Positions 23,781 through 33,988 are shown, numbered from the stretch's first letter. The stretch is DNA of 64,000 nt from Methylophilus sp. QUAN (GCF_015354445.1 NZ_JADKYT010000001.1:1240001-1304000), one strand, 5' to 3'. The notes: generated by a model not told the origin, from the letters alone. Made by a program: numbers and translations.

Positions 23781-24001
23781 ATCGGTACGTCGTTTGAAGG
23801 CGCTATATTACTGAGACCACGCCCCTTGGTCAACCACTTTTTGCGAAATATTTTATATTTTTTGTAGTTGACAAATCGACAGCTAGAAATGGCTTGCACG
23901 CGCACTGTTTTAAGCAAATTTTTGTAATATTCCCAGCCTCTAACCTTGACATCGGCGGGTTTGTCAGGGTGCTGACTTATAATGTGCGTCAGGAGAATAC
24001 T

Positions 24002-24541
24002 ATGCGAACCATGGTTGGAAAAATTGCGAGTGTGGATGGCGTGGCAGAAGTGATTGATGCCCGCGGTCAGCATCATCGTCTGGCAGCAGGCGACTGGTTG
24101 CGTGAGGGCGATCGTTTGGTCACCAGCCACGGTGCTGCTGTGACGGTTGAAACGACTGTGGGTGGCCTAGTGCAGGTAAGTGAGTCGCAGACCATCACCT
24201 TGAACACGCAGTTGAGTGCTGACTTTATGGCCGATAGCAGTGACGATGCGGTGAACCCGTGGTTATTGCAGCAGGTGCTGTCTGCGATTCAGTCTAAAGA
24301 CGATGTGCTGGATTTGTCTGCTTTGCTGGGGGCGATGCCAGCGGGCGATGGTTTTAGCGCATTTGCGGCTGAGGTGCCGGTTGCTTTGCATATTGAGGAT
24401 TTGATTCAGGACCATTCTGCGTCCGCTGGTGGGCATGCAGGATTGGTGGCAAGTGATGTGGCTGGTTTGATGGCGAACACCGGGTTGCCGAGTGAAGTGG
24501 CATTGCAGCAAAGCTTGCTAAAAGACTTTATTAAGGATTGA
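24002..24541 (+). CDS. Stand-alone RTX-adhesin retention-module protein
   Basis: The start MRTMVGKIASVDGVAEVIDA at 24002 has AGGAG upstream and gives 179 residues; the open frame extends 36 codons further up without a ribosome site. Residues 1-85 match the retention module at the N-terminus of giant LapA-type adhesins (DWLREGDRLVTSHGAAVTVE, then VQVSESQTITLNTQ), which holds the adhesin in its outer-membrane pore. The rest (about 86-179) is acidic and Ala/Ser-rich and has no RTX repeats or C-terminal secretion signal. No lapG, lapD or type I secretion gene is nearby. It may be a small independent protein or a leftover N-terminus. A TATAAT lies at 23978-23983, and an intrinsic terminator follows. 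Confidence 0.7.
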   Translation: MRTMVGKIASVDGVAEVIDARGQHHRLAAGDWLREGDRLVTSHGAAVTVETTVGGLVQVSESQTITLNTQLSADFMADSSDDAVNPWLLQQVLSAIQSKDDVLDLSALLGAMPAGDGFSAFAAEVPVALHIEDLIQDHSASAGGHAGLVASDVAGLMANTGLPSEVALQQSLLKDFIKD

Positions 24542-24555
24542 TCTGTCGCACCAAT

Positions 24556-24583
24556 AAAAAAAGCGCCCCAGGGCGCTTTTTTT
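24556..24583. terminator. Bidirectional intrinsic terminator
   Basis: AGCGCCC-CA-GGGCGCT flanked by A7 and T7 serves both the retention-module gene and the converging aminotransferase gene. Confidence 0.9.
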
Positions 24584-24606
24584 ATTGTAAGTCATTGGCT
24601 TGTTAC

Positions 24607-25818
24607 TTACTTTAATGCTTTTTCAATACGATCCAATGCTTCACGCAGGTTTTCCATGCTGGTGGCAAATGAGATGCGGAAATAGCCTTCAGCGCCGAAA
24701 GCGGAACCTGGCACGACGGCCACATTGTGTTCTTCCAGCAGGTATTCCGCTAATGCCATGTCTGTGGCTGCGTTGATTTTGCCGGCCTGGTGCAGGCTGG
24801 CGATGGCCTGGCGTGCATCCGGGAAGGCATAGAACGCACCGCCGGCCATTAAACAGCTCAGGCCTGGCATGGCGTTAAAGCGGTCTACCACATATTTATG
24901 GCGCTCACGGAAGGCAGCCACCATTGGCTTGATACAGTCTTGTGAGCCACTCAGTGCTGCTTCGGCAGCATATTGTGAAATTGAAGCCGGGTTGCTGGTG
25001 GACTGGCTTTGCAGGATTTCCATGGCTTTAATAATGTAAGCCGGGCCTGCAGCATAACCAATACGCCAGCCGGTCATGGAGTAGGCTTTTGAAACGCCGT
25101 TCAACACGATGCAACGGTCTTTGAGACCTGGCGCTGCGTTGAGGATGTTATGGAATTTGTCGCCCGTCAGGTTGACGTGCTCATACATATCATCGGTGGC
25201 AACCAGCACATGCGGGTGTTTCAATAATACTTCGCCCAGCGCTTTTAACTCGTCCAATGTATAAACAGCACCGGTTGGGTTGGAAGGGGAGTTGAACATC
25301 ACCAACTTGGTTTTAGCGTTAATGGCTGCTTCGAGTTGTGCTGGCAGCAGTTTAAAACCTTGCTCAATGCCACATTCGAGAATCACCGGTTTGGCTTCGG
25401 CGACCATGGCGATATCGGCATAGCTCACCCAGTAAGGCGCTGGCACAATCACTTCATCGCCAGCATTCAATACCGCCAGGCACAGGTTGAAAATAGTTTG
25501 CTTACCGCCCACGCCGACGATCACTTCGTTCAAGGCATAGTCAAAACCGTTTTCATTTTTGAACTTGTTAACAATGGCTTTTTTCAGCGCAGGAATGCCG
25601 CTGACAGGCGTGTATTTGGTGTAACCGGCATCAATCGCTGCCTTGGCTGCATCTTTAATATGTTGTGGCGTATCAAAGTCTGGCTCACCAGCAGCCAGGG
25701 CAATAATCGGGCGACCTTCGGATTTGTATTTCGCAGCTTTGGCGGTAATGGCCAAAGTTGGGGATTCTTTAATGGATAACACGCGTGCAGACAGCACGTT
25801 GGCGGCAGCTTGGCTCAA
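24607..25818 (-). CDS. PLP-dependent aminotransferase, aspartate aminotransferase type (subgroup Ib)
   Basis: The 403-residue class I aminotransferase has IIALAAGEPDFDTPQHIKDA near residues 38-57, FNSPSNPTGAVY near 174-185 and the PLP lysine in NGVSKAYSMTGWRIGY. These fit Ib aspartate aminotransferases, which make aspartate from oxaloacetate and glutamate in the cytosol. Aromatic or prephenate activity cannot be ruled out from sequence. The start MSQAAANVLSARVLSIKESP is the family's. The gene stands alone, convergent with the retention-module gene. Confidence 0.88.
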   Translation of the reverse strand: MSQAAANVLSARVLSIKESPTLAITAKAAKYKSEGRPIIALAAGEPDFDTPQHIKDAAKAAIDAGYTKYTPVSGIPALKKAIVNKFKNENGFDYALNEVIVGVGGKQTIFNLCLAVLNAGDEVIVPAPYWVSYADIAMVAEAKPVILECGIEQGFKLLPAQLEAAINAKTKLVMFNSPSNPTGAVYTLDELKALGEVLLKHPHVLVATDDMYEHVNLTGDKFHNILNAAPGLKDRCIVLNGVSKAYSMTGWRIGYAAGPAYIIKAMEILQSQSTSNPASISQYAAEAALSGSQDCIKPMVAAFRERHKYVVDRFNAMPGLSCLMAGGAFYAFPDARQAIASLHQAGKINAATDMALAEYLLEEHNVAVVPGSAFGAEGYFRISFATSMENLREALDRIEKALK

Positions 25819-25957
25819 GATTGCTTCCTTGTTGGTCGACTATGCTCAAACAGGCCGCTAAGTGCGACCTGCAAAAAATTGAAAAACGCAATATTTTACG
25901 CAAAAAAACACCGCTGTGGAAGCTGGCGCACGCTGTTTTGTCAAAATAATCAAGCCG

Positions 25958-26974
25958 TTATTTCTGGCAATGTTGTTCGCAGCTGAGATAGGCCTGGTAG
26001 ACGGAAACCAACAAGGGGTCGATTTGCTGCAGTTGTGCCTCGATCTGATGCACGGTTTGCTGGTCACCGAGTTGCTGGGCGACCTCACCACGTTTGAACC
26101 AGGCTTCGACAAATTGTTTGTCCAGGCTGACTGCCTGGTCAAAGGCGCTGGCCGCCGAGGTGAGTTGTTTTAAGGATAATTGTGCCAGACCCAGGCTAAA
26201 CCAGGCATCTGCGCTGGTGGGTTCTTGCTGCGTCCATAAGGTGCTCACTTTTTGCAAGGACGCCCAGTCTTGCCGCGACTCAGGCACTGCGGCACGCATA
26301 TAAAAAGGTTGTTTGTCTTCATCTTCTTCCCACAGGGCTTTGCCATGCACAGGGAACTCGGTGCTAGCGGGCATTTTTTCCAGCGTTTCCAGCCACTCAA
26401 CCGGCAGTGCAAAGTGGATGCTGCCGCCATTGCCCGCAGTTTTGAAGGTGTTGATGCCGACCAGCCTGCCTTCCATGTCAAACAGGCCGCTGCCGCTGGC
26501 GCCCATGAGGAATTTGGCGCTGCTGCGTATCATATTGCCCGGTTGTGTGGGGTATAGGCCCTGAATTTCACCGACGGAGGTGATGGGTGCCGGGACGCCA
26601 TTGGAATGGCCGATGGCGGTGATTTCCTGTCCGCGCGTGAGGGTTAGGCTGTTGCCGCGCTGCACGGGTTTAAAGGGCATGTTGTGGGTGGTGACCAGGC
26701 AGAGGTCGTGCCAGGCGTCGGCGCGCACGTCGGTAATCGGGTAACTGTCTTCGCCGCGCGAAATCCACGGCTGTTTGGTGGCACGCAATACATGGCAGTT
26801 GGTCACCACTTGATTGTCTGCCACCACCACCCCGGAACCATAAGCCATGCCGCCATCCAGATTGTAGCCACGGATCATGACGACACCAAAATAGGCTTCC
26901 ATCAGGGCCTGTTGGTTATAGGCGTTGGCAACGGATGTGCCGAGTAATATGCATGCTAAAAACAAGTGTTTCAC
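25958..26974 (-). CDS. Secreted trypsin-like serine protease with C-terminal TPR repeats
   Basis: A signal peptide (MKHLFLACILLGTSVANA) precedes a protease domain. The triad can be read as His in NCHVL (about 58-62), Asp in AWHDLCLVTT (about 88-97) and Ser in MGASGSGLFD (about 158-167). After about residue 235 come TPR-like helices (ADAWFSLGLAQLSLKQLTSA, EAWFKRGEVAQQLGDQ). The product is probably periplasmic and may degrade or sense proteins there; there is no PDZ domain as in DegP. Substrate is unknown. Confidence 0.82.
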   Translation of the reverse strand: MKHLFLACILLGTSVANAYNQQALMEAYFGVVMIRGYNLDGGMAYGSGVVVADNQVVTNCHVLRATKQPWISRGEDSYPITDVRADAWHDLCLVTTHNMPFKPVQRGNSLTLTRGQEITAIGHSNGVPAPITSVGEIQGLYPTQPGNMIRSSAKFLMGASGSGLFDMEGRLVGINTFKTAGNGGSIHFALPVEWLETLEKMPASTEFPVHGKALWEEDEDKQPFYMRAAVPESRQDWASLQKVSTLWTQQEPTSADAWFSLGLAQLSLKQLTSAASAFDQAVSLDKQFVEAWFKRGEVAQQLGDQQTVHQIEAQLQQIDPLLVSVYQAYLSCEQHCQK

Positions 26975-27132
26975 GTGATCCCCCAGGTGCCCGTTTTGAT
27001 GTTTTTAAAATGACTGATTCTTGCGATAAAAGTTCGGGCCGCAAGCATCTCCGAAAATTGTAAATCCTGCGCCTGTGACCACAAAAACAGTTAAAATATG
27101 ATTTATACCATTCTTGTCTCCAGATTGTTCTT

Positions 27133-29166
27133 GTGATCGTCACTTTTCCTGGCAGTAAATACGAATTGCACCAGCCGTTTCCCCCTGCTGGCGATCAGCC
27201 ACAGGCGATTGAAAAGCTCACGCAAGGCATTGAAGAGGGGCTGCAATTTCAAACTTTGCTCGGCGTGACGGGGTCAGGCAAAACCTACACCATGGCTAAC
27301 GTGATTGCACGCACGGGTAAACCGGCGATTGTCATGGCCCCCAACAAGACACTGGCGGCACAGCTCTATAGTGAATTCAGGGAGTTTTTCCCCAATAATG
27401 CGGTGGAGTATTTCGTCAGTTATTACGATTACTACCAGCCCGAAGCCTATGTGCCTTCGCGCGACCTGTTTATTGAAAAAGACTCCAGCATTAATGACCA
27501 CATCGAGCAGATGCGCTTGTCTGCGACCAAAGCCATCCTGGAGCGTGAAGATACGGTGATCGTGGCGACAGTGTCGGCGATTTACGGTATTGGTGACCCG
27601 GGTGAGTATCATGGCATGGTGCTGCATATCCACCAGGGTAAAAAGGTCGCGCAAAAAGACATCGTGACGCAGCTGATTAACATGCAGTATGACCGCAACG
27701 ATTTCGACTTTAGTCGTGGTTGTTTCAGGGTGCGTGGCGATATTATTGATGTGTTCCCGTCAGAAAACAGTGAAACAGCGGTGCGCATCAGCCTGTTTGA
27801 TGATGAAATTGAAAGCATCCAGTTGTTTGACCCGCTCACCGGCCAGGTGTTTAACAAAATCCATAACTTCCGTATTTTCCCTTCCAGCCATTATGTGACG
27901 GCGCGTGAAGCCACGGTGCGGGCGATGGATACGATTAAAGAAGAGCTGCGCCAGCGCGTGAGCTTTTTCTTAAGCGAAAATAAACTGGTAGAAGCGCAGC
28001 GTATTGAACAGCGCACACGCTTTGACCTGGAAATGCTCAATGAAATCGGCTTCTGTAAAGGCATTGAGAACTACAGCCGTCATTTAACGGGCCGTCCTCC
28101 AGGCAATCCACCGCCCACATTAATTGATTATCTGCCTGCAGATGCGTTGATGATTATTGATGAAAGCCACGTCACCGTGCCGCAAGTGGGTGGCATGTAT
28201 TTAGGCGACCGCTCGCGTAAATCCAACCTGGTCGATTATGGTTGGCGGCTGCCTTCGGCCATGGATAACCGTCCGCTCAAGTTTGAAGAGTTTGAGCATA
28301 TTATGCGCCAGTGCGTGTTTGTGTCAGCAACGCCTGCAGATTATGAAAAAAATCACCAGCAGCAAGTGGTAGAGATGATCGCGCGTCCGACTGGCCTGGT
28401 TGACCCTGAGATCACGGTGAAACCAGCTGATACGCAAGTGGATGATTTGCTGGGCGAAATTAAATTGCGTGTAGAGGTGGGCGAACGCGTGCTGGCGACC
28501 ACACTCACCAAGCGCATGGCCGAAGATTTGACCGATTACTTAAGCGAGCATGGCGTCAAAGTGCGCTATCTGCATAGTGATATTGATACCGTAGAGCGTG
28601 TGGAAATTATCCGCGATTTGCGTTTGGGCGAGTTTGATGTGCTGGTGGGCATTAACCTGTTGCGCGAGGGCCTGGATATTCCAGAAGTGTCGCTGGTGGC
28701 TGTGCTGGATGCAGACAAAGAAGGCTTCTTGCGTTCTGAACGGTCATTGATCCAAACCGCAGGCCGCGCAGCGCGCAACCTCAACGGCAAAGTGATTTTT
28801 TACGGTAACAAAATTACCCGCAGCATGAAACTGGCGATGGATGAAGCCGATCGCAGACGCAAGATCCAACTGGCATTTAATGCCGAACACGGAATCACGC
28901 CTAAAGGCGTGACCAAACGCATCAAGGATATTATTGATGGCGTTTATGATAAAGACGAAGCCCAGCGTGAGCGCAAAGCCGCGCAGGAGCAGGCCAGCTA
29001 CGAAAACATGAGCGAAAAAGCCTTGACCAAAGAGCTCAAGCGGATTGAAAAAGCCATGCATGATGCAGCCAAGAACCTGGAGTTTGAAAAGGCGGCGCAA
29101 TACCGTGACCAGCTGAAAAAACTCAAGTTGCAGGCATTCGGTGCCGAAGTAGAAGATTTGAAATGA
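27133..29166 (+). CDS. uvrB: UvrB, excinuclease ABC subunit B
   Basis: The 677-residue DNA repair helicase-like subunit verifies damage and recruits UvrC. Visible are Walker A GVTGSGKT near residue 42, the beta-hairpin region [34 protein letters not shown], the QTAGRAARN helicase motif and the C-terminal UVR domain ([20 protein letters not shown]). The start is GTG at 27133, where [20 protein letters not shown] begins the known fold. Its stop overlaps the next start as ATGA. Confidence 0.98.
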   Translation: MIVTFPGSKYELHQPFPPAGDQPQAIEKLTQGIEEGLQFQTLLGVTGSGKTYTMANVIARTGKPAIVMAPNKTLAAQLYSEFREFFPNNAVEYFVSYYDYYQPEAYVPSRDLFIEKDSSINDHIEQMRLSATKAILEREDTVIVATVSAIYGIGDPGEYHGMVLHIHQGKKVAQKDIVTQLINMQYDRNDFDFSRGCFRVRGDIIDVFPSENSETAVRISLFDDEIESIQLFDPLTGQVFNKIHNFRIFPSSHYVTAREATVRAMDTIKEELRQRVSFFLSENKLVEAQRIEQRTRFDLEMLNEIGFCKGIENYSRHLTGRPPGNPPPTLIDYLPADALMIIDESHVTVPQVGGMYLGDRSRKSNLVDYGWRLPSAMDNRPLKFEEFEHIMRQCVFVSATPADYEKNHQQQVVEMIARPTGLVDPEITVKPADTQVDDLLGEIKLRVEVGERVLATTLTKRMAEDLTDYLSEHGVKVRYLHSDIDTVERVEIIRDLRLGEFDVLVGINLLREGLDIPEVSLVAVLDADKEGFLRSERSLIQTAGRAARNLNGKVIFYGNKITRSMKLAMDEADRRRKIQLAFNAEHGITPKGVTKRIKDIIDGVYDKDEAQRERKAAQEQASYENMSEKALTKELKRIEKAMHDAAKNLEFEKAAQYRDQLKKLKLQAFGAEVEDLK

Positions 29167-29429
29167 CCACCTTCCATCTCTGTATTGGCTCGATTGCTGC
29201 CGTGTGCACTACGCTAGCATTTGTGCCACAGGTCGTGCAATCCTGGCGTACCAGAGACTTAAGTGGTATTTCACTGCCTATGTATACGATTTTTACCGTC
29301 GGCGTGTTGCTTTGGCTGATTTACGGCATCCTCATCCAGGATTGGCCGGTCATTATTGCTAATGCGATCACGGCGATGTTGGCCAGTGTGGTTCTGTTGT
29401 TAAAATTGAAATCATGCTTGGCGCGCTGA
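29163..29429 (+). CDS. SemiSWEET-family PQ-loop membrane protein
   Basis: The 88-residue protein has three membrane helices (about 5-21, 38-56, 62-80) and the PQ motif [18 protein letters not shown], the pattern of bacterial SemiSWEETs, which dimerise to move sugars. It is coupled to uvrB by an ATGA overlap; the reason for this pairing is not clear. Substrate is unknown. Confidence 0.88.
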   Translation: MTTFHLCIGSIAAVCTTLAFVPQVVQSWRTRDLSGISLPMYTIFTVGVLLWLIYGILIQDWPVIIANAITAMLASVVLLLKLKSCLAR

Positions 29430-29481
29430 ATCAGATTTTTTATTAATGATGTTTATAACTATTTTATTTTAGGATACGACC

Positions 29482-30351
29482 ATGAAAAAAATTACAAAAG
29501 CAGTGTTCCCGGTAGCGGGGCTAGGCACCCGTTTCTTGCCGGCGACCAAAGCCAGCCCGAAAGAGATGCTGCCGGTGGTGGATAAACCACTGATTCAGTA
29601 TGCGGCTGAAGAGGCGATTGCCGCGGGTGCAACGGAACTGATTTTTATCACTGGCCGCAACAAGCGTTCGATTGCCGACCATTTTGACAAAGCCTACGAA
29701 CTGGAAGCTGAGCTCGAAGCTGCAGGCAAGCAAAAACTGCTGGATATCGTGCACAGCATCCTGCCAAAAGGCGTGAGCTGCGTATTTATCCGTCAATCAC
29801 AAGCGTTGGGCCTGGGCCATGCGGTGTTGTGTGCCAAGCCGGTGGTGGGTAATGAGCCATTTGCCGTATTGCTGGCCGATGACTTACTGGTCGGCGATGT
29901 GTCTATCACCAAGCAAATGGTGGATGTGTATAACGAGCAGCAGTGCTCGGTATTGGGTATTGAAACCGTGGCGCCGGAAGAAACCAGCAGCTATGGCGTG
30001 GTGGATGCTGTGGCTAAAACTGACGACTTGCTTGAAGTGAAAGGCATGGTAGAAAAACCAAAGCCAGAAGAAGCGCCTTCTAACCTGGCAGTAGTTGGCC
30101 GTTATGTGTTGAGCCCACGTATTTTTGATTGCCTGGAGCATGTGAAGCCAGGCAAAGGCGGCGAAATTCAGCTGACCGATGGTATTTCTGCCTTGATGGA
30201 GTTCGAAAAAGTCATGGCTTATCGCTACAAAGGCAAGCGTTATGACTGCGGTAGCAAACTGGGCTTTATGCAGGCCAACGTTGAGTTGGGCTTAAAGCAT
30301 CCTGAAATTGCTGATAGCTTTAAAAGCTATTTGAAATCACTGGCAATCTAA
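29482..30351 (+). CDS. galU: UTP-glucose-1-phosphate uridylyltransferase
   Basis: The 289-residue enzyme forms UDP-glucose from UTP and glucose-1-phosphate for cell envelope sugars. The nucleotide-binding start [34 protein letters not shown] and the Lys-containing [20 protein letters not shown] are typical. An AGGA site precedes the ATG. The next gene follows after five bases. Confidence 0.97.
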   Translation: MKKITKAVFPVAGLGTRFLPATKASPKEMLPVVDKPLIQYAAEEAIAAGATELIFITGRNKRSIADHFDKAYELEAELEAAGKQKLLDIVHSILPKGVSCVFIRQSQALGLGHAVLCAKPVVGNEPFAVLLADDLLVGDVSITKQMVDVYNEQQCSVLGIETVAPEETSSYGVVDAVAKTDDLLEVKGMVEKPKPEEAPSNLAVVGRYVLSPRIFDCLEHVKPGKGGEIQLTDGISALMEFEKVMAYRYKGKRYDCGSKLGFMQANVELGLKHPEIADSFKSYLKSLAI

Positions 30352-30356
30352 GCCAT

Positions 30357-30911
30357 ATGCTTGAAGCACAGGCGCAGCCGCCAGAGTTCTGGATCGCCCA
30401 TTCCGACGTCGTGTTTACGGCGGCTGAGGTCAGCCTTGCCATTGATCGCATGGCTGAGCAGTTGTGTGATCAATTATCTGGCCAGCCGGTGATCTTGCTG
30501 TGTGTGATGCGTGGCGGTTTGTATCTGGCAGGCCAGTTAATGAGTCGCTTGCCATTACCCGCCCGGCTGGATTACCTGCAAGCCAATCGCTACCACGGCA
30601 CTACCGGGCAGGAAATCATCTGGAGCAAGCAGCCAGAACTGGAGCTGGTCGGGCAAACCGTAGTGGTGCTAGATGATATTCTGGATGAAGGCATTACGCT
30701 GGCTGCGGTTGTGGCGTACTGCCAGCAGGCGGGCGCCAGCCGCGTGCTGACTGCAGTCCTCACAGAAAAAGACAACGGCCTGCAAAAACCACTGCAGGCC
30801 GATATTGTCGGTTTAACCGTGCCTAACCGCTATGTGTTTGGTTGCGGCATGGATGTGTATGGCTGGTGGCGAAATCTGCCAGAAATCCGCGCCTTGCAGA
30901 CCACTGATTGA
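30357..30911 (+). CDS. hpt: Hypoxanthine-guanine phosphoribosyltransferase
   Basis: The 184-residue purine salvage enzyme has the PRPP-binding motif VVVLDDILDEGITL near residues 101-114, the early VMRGGLYLAGQL loop and the base-binding part VPNRYVFGCGMDVYGWWRNL. It makes IMP or GMP from the base and PRPP. It is five bases after galU and probably cotranscribed. Confidence 0.9.
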   Translation: MLEAQAQPPEFWIAHSDVVFTAAEVSLAIDRMAEQLCDQLSGQPVILLCVMRGGLYLAGQLMSRLPLPARLDYLQANRYHGTTGQEIIWSKQPELELVGQTVVVLDDILDEGITLAAVVAYCQQAGASRVLTAVLTEKDNGLQKPLQADIVGLTVPNRYVFGCGMDVYGWWRNLPEIRALQTTD

Positions 30912-30916
30912 ATACA

Positions 30917-31501
30917 TCATTCCTCATTTTGCGGGCAGCTAATCGTATGCTGCACCATTCTCCCATCCACTAATTCTGTGGTTTCCTCACCTAATCGACA
31001 CTTGTTCTCGGCATCCATATGCCAGACGTTTTTATAAATTTCAGTATAACTACTGGTATTCCATGCCCAGATAGATTCATGGCCTTGGCCTGCAACCGCA
31101 CTCACTTCTTTTAGTTTGCTATAGCCATTTAATTTTTTGTCCATGATCTCTAACTTGCTGGTTGCAGGCGTCTCCCATATCAGTTTCGCCGTCGTTTTGT
31201 TCACTTTAAATAGCCACATGGGGCAGTCATGCGCACTACATAAACAGGCGTGCGCAGGTTTTACCAAATACGTCTTTGTGGATTTGCTTAAGCTTACTAA
31301 CTGTGCTTCATACAACTCATCATCTTTGATTTCTTGGCAGGCACTCGTGTTCGCAACGTGCTGCTTGGTGAGTTGCGCAGTCATTGAGGAAGGAATTTTC
31401 GCAGGATGCTTAACGCGTTCTGCAAAACTGAATTCTTCAGCACTTTGTGCACAGATGGTGATGAGTAACAGGGCTAATAGAGAGGCGATAGATAATTTCA
31501 T
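30917..31501 (-). CDS. Secreted protein of unknown function, 194 aa
   Basis: A signal peptide (MKLSIASLLALLLITICAQS, cut near SA-EE) is followed by a soluble domain with six or more cysteines, including CLCSAHDCPMW, suggesting disulfides in the periplasm. I do not recognise a family. It converges with hpt at six bases' distance, and a tRNA-Ser lies just upstream. Confidence 0.7.
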   Translation of the reverse strand: MKLSIASLLALLLITICAQSAEEFSFAERVKHPAKIPSSMTAQLTKQHVANTSACQEIKDDELYEAQLVSLSKSTKTYLVKPAHACLCSAHDCPMWLFKVNKTTAKLIWETPATSKLEIMDKKLNGYSKLKEVSAVAGQGHESIWAWNTSSYTEIYKNVWHMDAENKCRLGEETTELVDGRMVQHTISCPQNEE

Positions 31502-31515
31502 AGGTTTAGACTTGT

Positions 31516-31606
31516 TGGCGGAGAAGGAGGGATTCGAACCCTCGATACGCTTTCACGTATGCCTGATTTCGAGTCAGGTACATTCAACCAGCTCTGCCAC
31601 TTCTCC
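31516..31606 (-). tRNA. tRNA-Ser (anticodon CGA)
   Basis: A 91-base class II tRNA ends with an encoded CCA. Acceptor GGAGAAG pairs with CTTCTCC, the anticodon stem-loop is CCTGACTCGAAATCAGG (CGA), a long variable arm TACGTGAAAGCGTA follows, then T-arm GGTTCGAATCC. Confidence 0.97.
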
Positions 31607-31713
31607 GGGATGTTTTGCCACCTTTTGATTTGTGCAAAGGGTGGCGGGGCAAATAGTCTACACTGTGGCGCGCGTGCTGTTCAACAAAAATCTAATACCT
31701 TCTATTTGGCCAA

Positions 31714-33093
31714 TTATTGCAGTGGCAAGGTGATCTTTATCACCAGGCCAGAAGCGGGTAGTGGTTTGTTACTGATAGACAGTTTGCCACCATGCTTTTC
31801 AACAATCATGCGCGCAATGGCGAGGCCGAGACCGGTCCCGCCTGTTTGGCGTGAGCGTGAGTCTTCCAGTCTGCGGAAGGGTTCTAAGACGTTATTCAGT
31901 TCTTGTGCCGGGATACCGGGGCCGTCATCGGAGATCACAAAAATAACCTGGTTGCCATCGGTGTGGAGCGCCAGCGCAGGCATCTGCGCATAGGTAATCG
32001 CATTGTTGAGCAGATTGGTCAGGCAACGTGTAAGCAGGTGTGCTGAGCCGAGAATGGTAATGGATTGTGCGGGCAGGCTGCTGGCAATGGCGTGGCCTGC
32101 ATCTTCAAAGTCATCACAGACCGCGGTGGCCAGCGCGGTCAGGTCTACCTTGCTTTTATGGATGTTTCCCCCGCACAGGCGGGCGAAATCCAGGCCTTCG
32201 CGTACCATTTCCTGGGTGGCGGTGAGGTCTTTGATTAAGCCTTGTTTGAGCTCCTGGTCTTTGACTTTTTCCAGGCGCAAACGCAAGCGTGTGAGCGGGG
32301 TTTGCAGGTCGTGTGCAATGGCACCGAGGATAAAGCCGCGCTCCTGAATATGCTTGAGGATGCTGCGTTGCATTTCGTTAAACGCTTTGGCGGCATGGCG
32401 CACTTCGGTGGAGCCTTCATTTTCCGCTAAAGGCGCGTGTTCAATATTGTGTGCCAGTTGCAAGGCGGCGTTTGCCAGTTTGCGCAATGGCTGGGTAGCC
32501 ACAGAAGCCACGGCCCAGATAATACTGATCAAGCCAAAGAAGGCCAGCACAATGGTGAGCGGATTGCGTTCGTGCGGTGGCCCGGCCGGAGGGCGATGAC
32601 CGCCGTAGTGCAGTTCGATCAGCACCGGTGTGTTATCTTCGAGGTGTGTGTACACCGCCAGGCATTGGCCATGCGGATGTGGTGGTGGGGCGCCAAATCC
32701 GGGCGGTGGTGGAGGACGGCGCGGTGCACAATGGCTGGCCTTGGACAGGCTGATAAAGTCTGCCACTTCAGGCACCAGCAAGTTGTTGAGGTTGGCTAAT
32801 TCTGCAGGCAACAGTGGCGCATTTTGCGGCGGCTCTACGCCCAGCGTGACATGGCTGCCCATGCGTTTAAACACGTCCTGAATCTCGGAGCGTTTTTCGG
32901 GCACGGTCGCTTCGAGGATGCGGATCATGCTTTCAATACGGTCGAAGGCGAACTGGTCACGCAGGCGCGTTTCATTCTCGCGCGAGTCGCGTTGGCCCAG
33001 CATGCTCACGACGGTAGCAGTTAATAGAATACCAATGACGGTGATCAGGAAGATACGGACCGACATGGTACCCAACAATTTTTTTATCATCAC
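31714..33093 (-). CDS. Sensor histidine kinase (OmpR-partner type)
   Basis: The 459-residue kinase has a first membrane helix at about 13-30 and a periplasmic sensor with a striking Pro/His-rich stretch (APRRPPPPPGFGAPPPHPHG-like, about residues 122-142). A second helix (LTIVLAFFGLISIIWAVASV) is followed by HAMP, the H-box AHDLQTPLTRLRLRLEK, the N-box NLLNNAITYA, G1 DDGPGIP and G2 GGTGLGLAIA. It would phosphorylate the response regulator encoded 29 bases upstream. The Pro/His-rich loop suggests metal or envelope-stress sensing, but the signal is not known. Confidence 0.9.
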   Translation of the reverse strand: MMIKKLLGTMSVRIFLITVIGILLTATVVSMLGQRDSRENETRLRDQFAFDRIESMIRILEATVPEKRSEIQDVFKRMGSHVTLGVEPPQNAPLLPAELANLNNLLVPEVADFISLSKASHCAPRRPPPPPGFGAPPPHPHGQCLAVYTHLEDNTPVLIELHYGGHRPPAGPPHERNPLTIVLAFFGLISIIWAVASVATQPLRKLANAALQLAHNIEHAPLAENEGSTEVRHAAKAFNEMQRSILKHIQERGFILGAIAHDLQTPLTRLRLRLEKVKDQELKQGLIKDLTATQEMVREGLDFARLCGGNIHKSKVDLTALATAVCDDFEDAGHAIASSLPAQSITILGSAHLLTRCLTNLLNNAITYAQMPALALHTDGNQVIFVISDDGPGIPAQELNNVLEPFRRLEDSRSRQTGGTGLGLAIARMIVEKHGGKLSISNKPLPASGLVIKITLPLQ

Positions 33094-33122
33094 TGTAGTG
33101 CTCTTTATGGTCAGGTGCGCTT

Positions 33123-33890
33123 TTATTTAAGATAACGGACGTCTGCGGTGAGCAGATAGCCTTCATTACGTAGCGTTTTGATCATGGACGGACTTTTAGT
33201 ATCCACTTCAAGTTTCTGTCTTAATCTACTGATTTGTAAGTCTATTGATCTATCAAACGGGCCAGCTTCGCGGCCGTGCATTTCTTCCATCAATTGATCG
33301 CGGCTCAAGGTACGGTTAGCGTGCAGCAGCATGAACCGCAGGAACTTGAACTCGGCATTGGAGAGTGGAATGCTGGTATTGCTTTGGTCAATCAAGGTGC
33401 GGTTATGGATATCCAGCTTCCATTCATTAAACTCAATAAAACGCAAAATGCCGCTATCGGCAGACTCTTCATGATGGGCTTTGCCAGGATTTTCTGCATG
33501 CATACGCGCGCGACGGATCACACTGCGGATACGCGATAACAGCTCCAGTGGTTCAAATGGTTTCGCCACATAATCGTCGGCACCGGTTTCCAGGCCCATA
33601 ATGGTATCCAGCGAGCTGGTACGCGCTGTCAGCATGATAATCGGTAGCAAGCGGTACTTGGGTGACTCACGCAACTCACGGCACAGTTCAATGCCGCTAC
33701 GTTGCGGCATGTTGATGTCCAGAATAATCACGTCTGGCAGTTGTCGCTCCAACGCTTGCCACATTTGGGCGTGATTGGCCGCCTGATGGGTGATGAGCTG
33801 ATTATCTTGCAGAAAATCACACAGCAGATCACGAATCGCATCATCGTCATCTACTACCAGTACATGTGTGTCGGGATGGCCGTCAGTCAT
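33123..33890 (-). CDS. OmpR-family response regulator
   Basis: The start MTDGHPDTHVLVVDDDDAIR at 33890 gives 255 residues; the open frame to 33962 runs through a terminator hairpin. A receiver domain (VVDDDDAIRD, phospho-Asp in VIILDINMPQRSG, Lys in DDYVAKPFEP) is followed by a winged-helix DNA-binding domain (LSRDQLMEEMHGREAGPFDR, then ISRLRQKLE). It is paired with the kinase. OmpR/CpxR-type control of the upstream Spy-like gene is plausible. Confidence 0.93.
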   Translation of the reverse strand: MTDGHPDTHVLVVDDDDAIRDLLCDFLQDNQLITHQAANHAQMWQALERQLPDVIILDINMPQRSGIELCRELRESPKYRLLPIIMLTARTSSLDTIMGLETGADDYVAKPFEPLELLSRIRSVIRRARMHAENPGKAHHEESADSGILRFIEFNEWKLDIHNRTLIDQSNTSIPLSNAEFKFLRFMLLHANRTLSRDQLMEEMHGREAGPFDRSIDLQISRLRQKLEVDTKSPSMIKTLRNEGYLLTADVRYLK

Positions 33891-33931
33891 AAACAAAGTC
33901 TCGGGCTTACAAGAGTGAATATTTGAGCACA

Positions 33932-33954
33932 AAAACCGGCCATTGTGGCCGGTT
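33932..33954 (-). terminator. Terminator after the Spy-like gene
   Basis: On the minus strand ACCGGCC with a short loop and GGCCGGT is followed by TTTTT. It separates the periplasmic protein gene from the response regulator gene. Confidence 0.78.
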
Positions 33955-33988
33955 TCCAGCATTAAACCAGGATGGTTTTACGCACGTA

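Noticed and set aside
23946-23983. TTGACA...TATAAT before the retention-module gene as a standard promoter
   Set aside because: The spacer is 26 bases, too long for sigma-70. TATAAT alone may be used.
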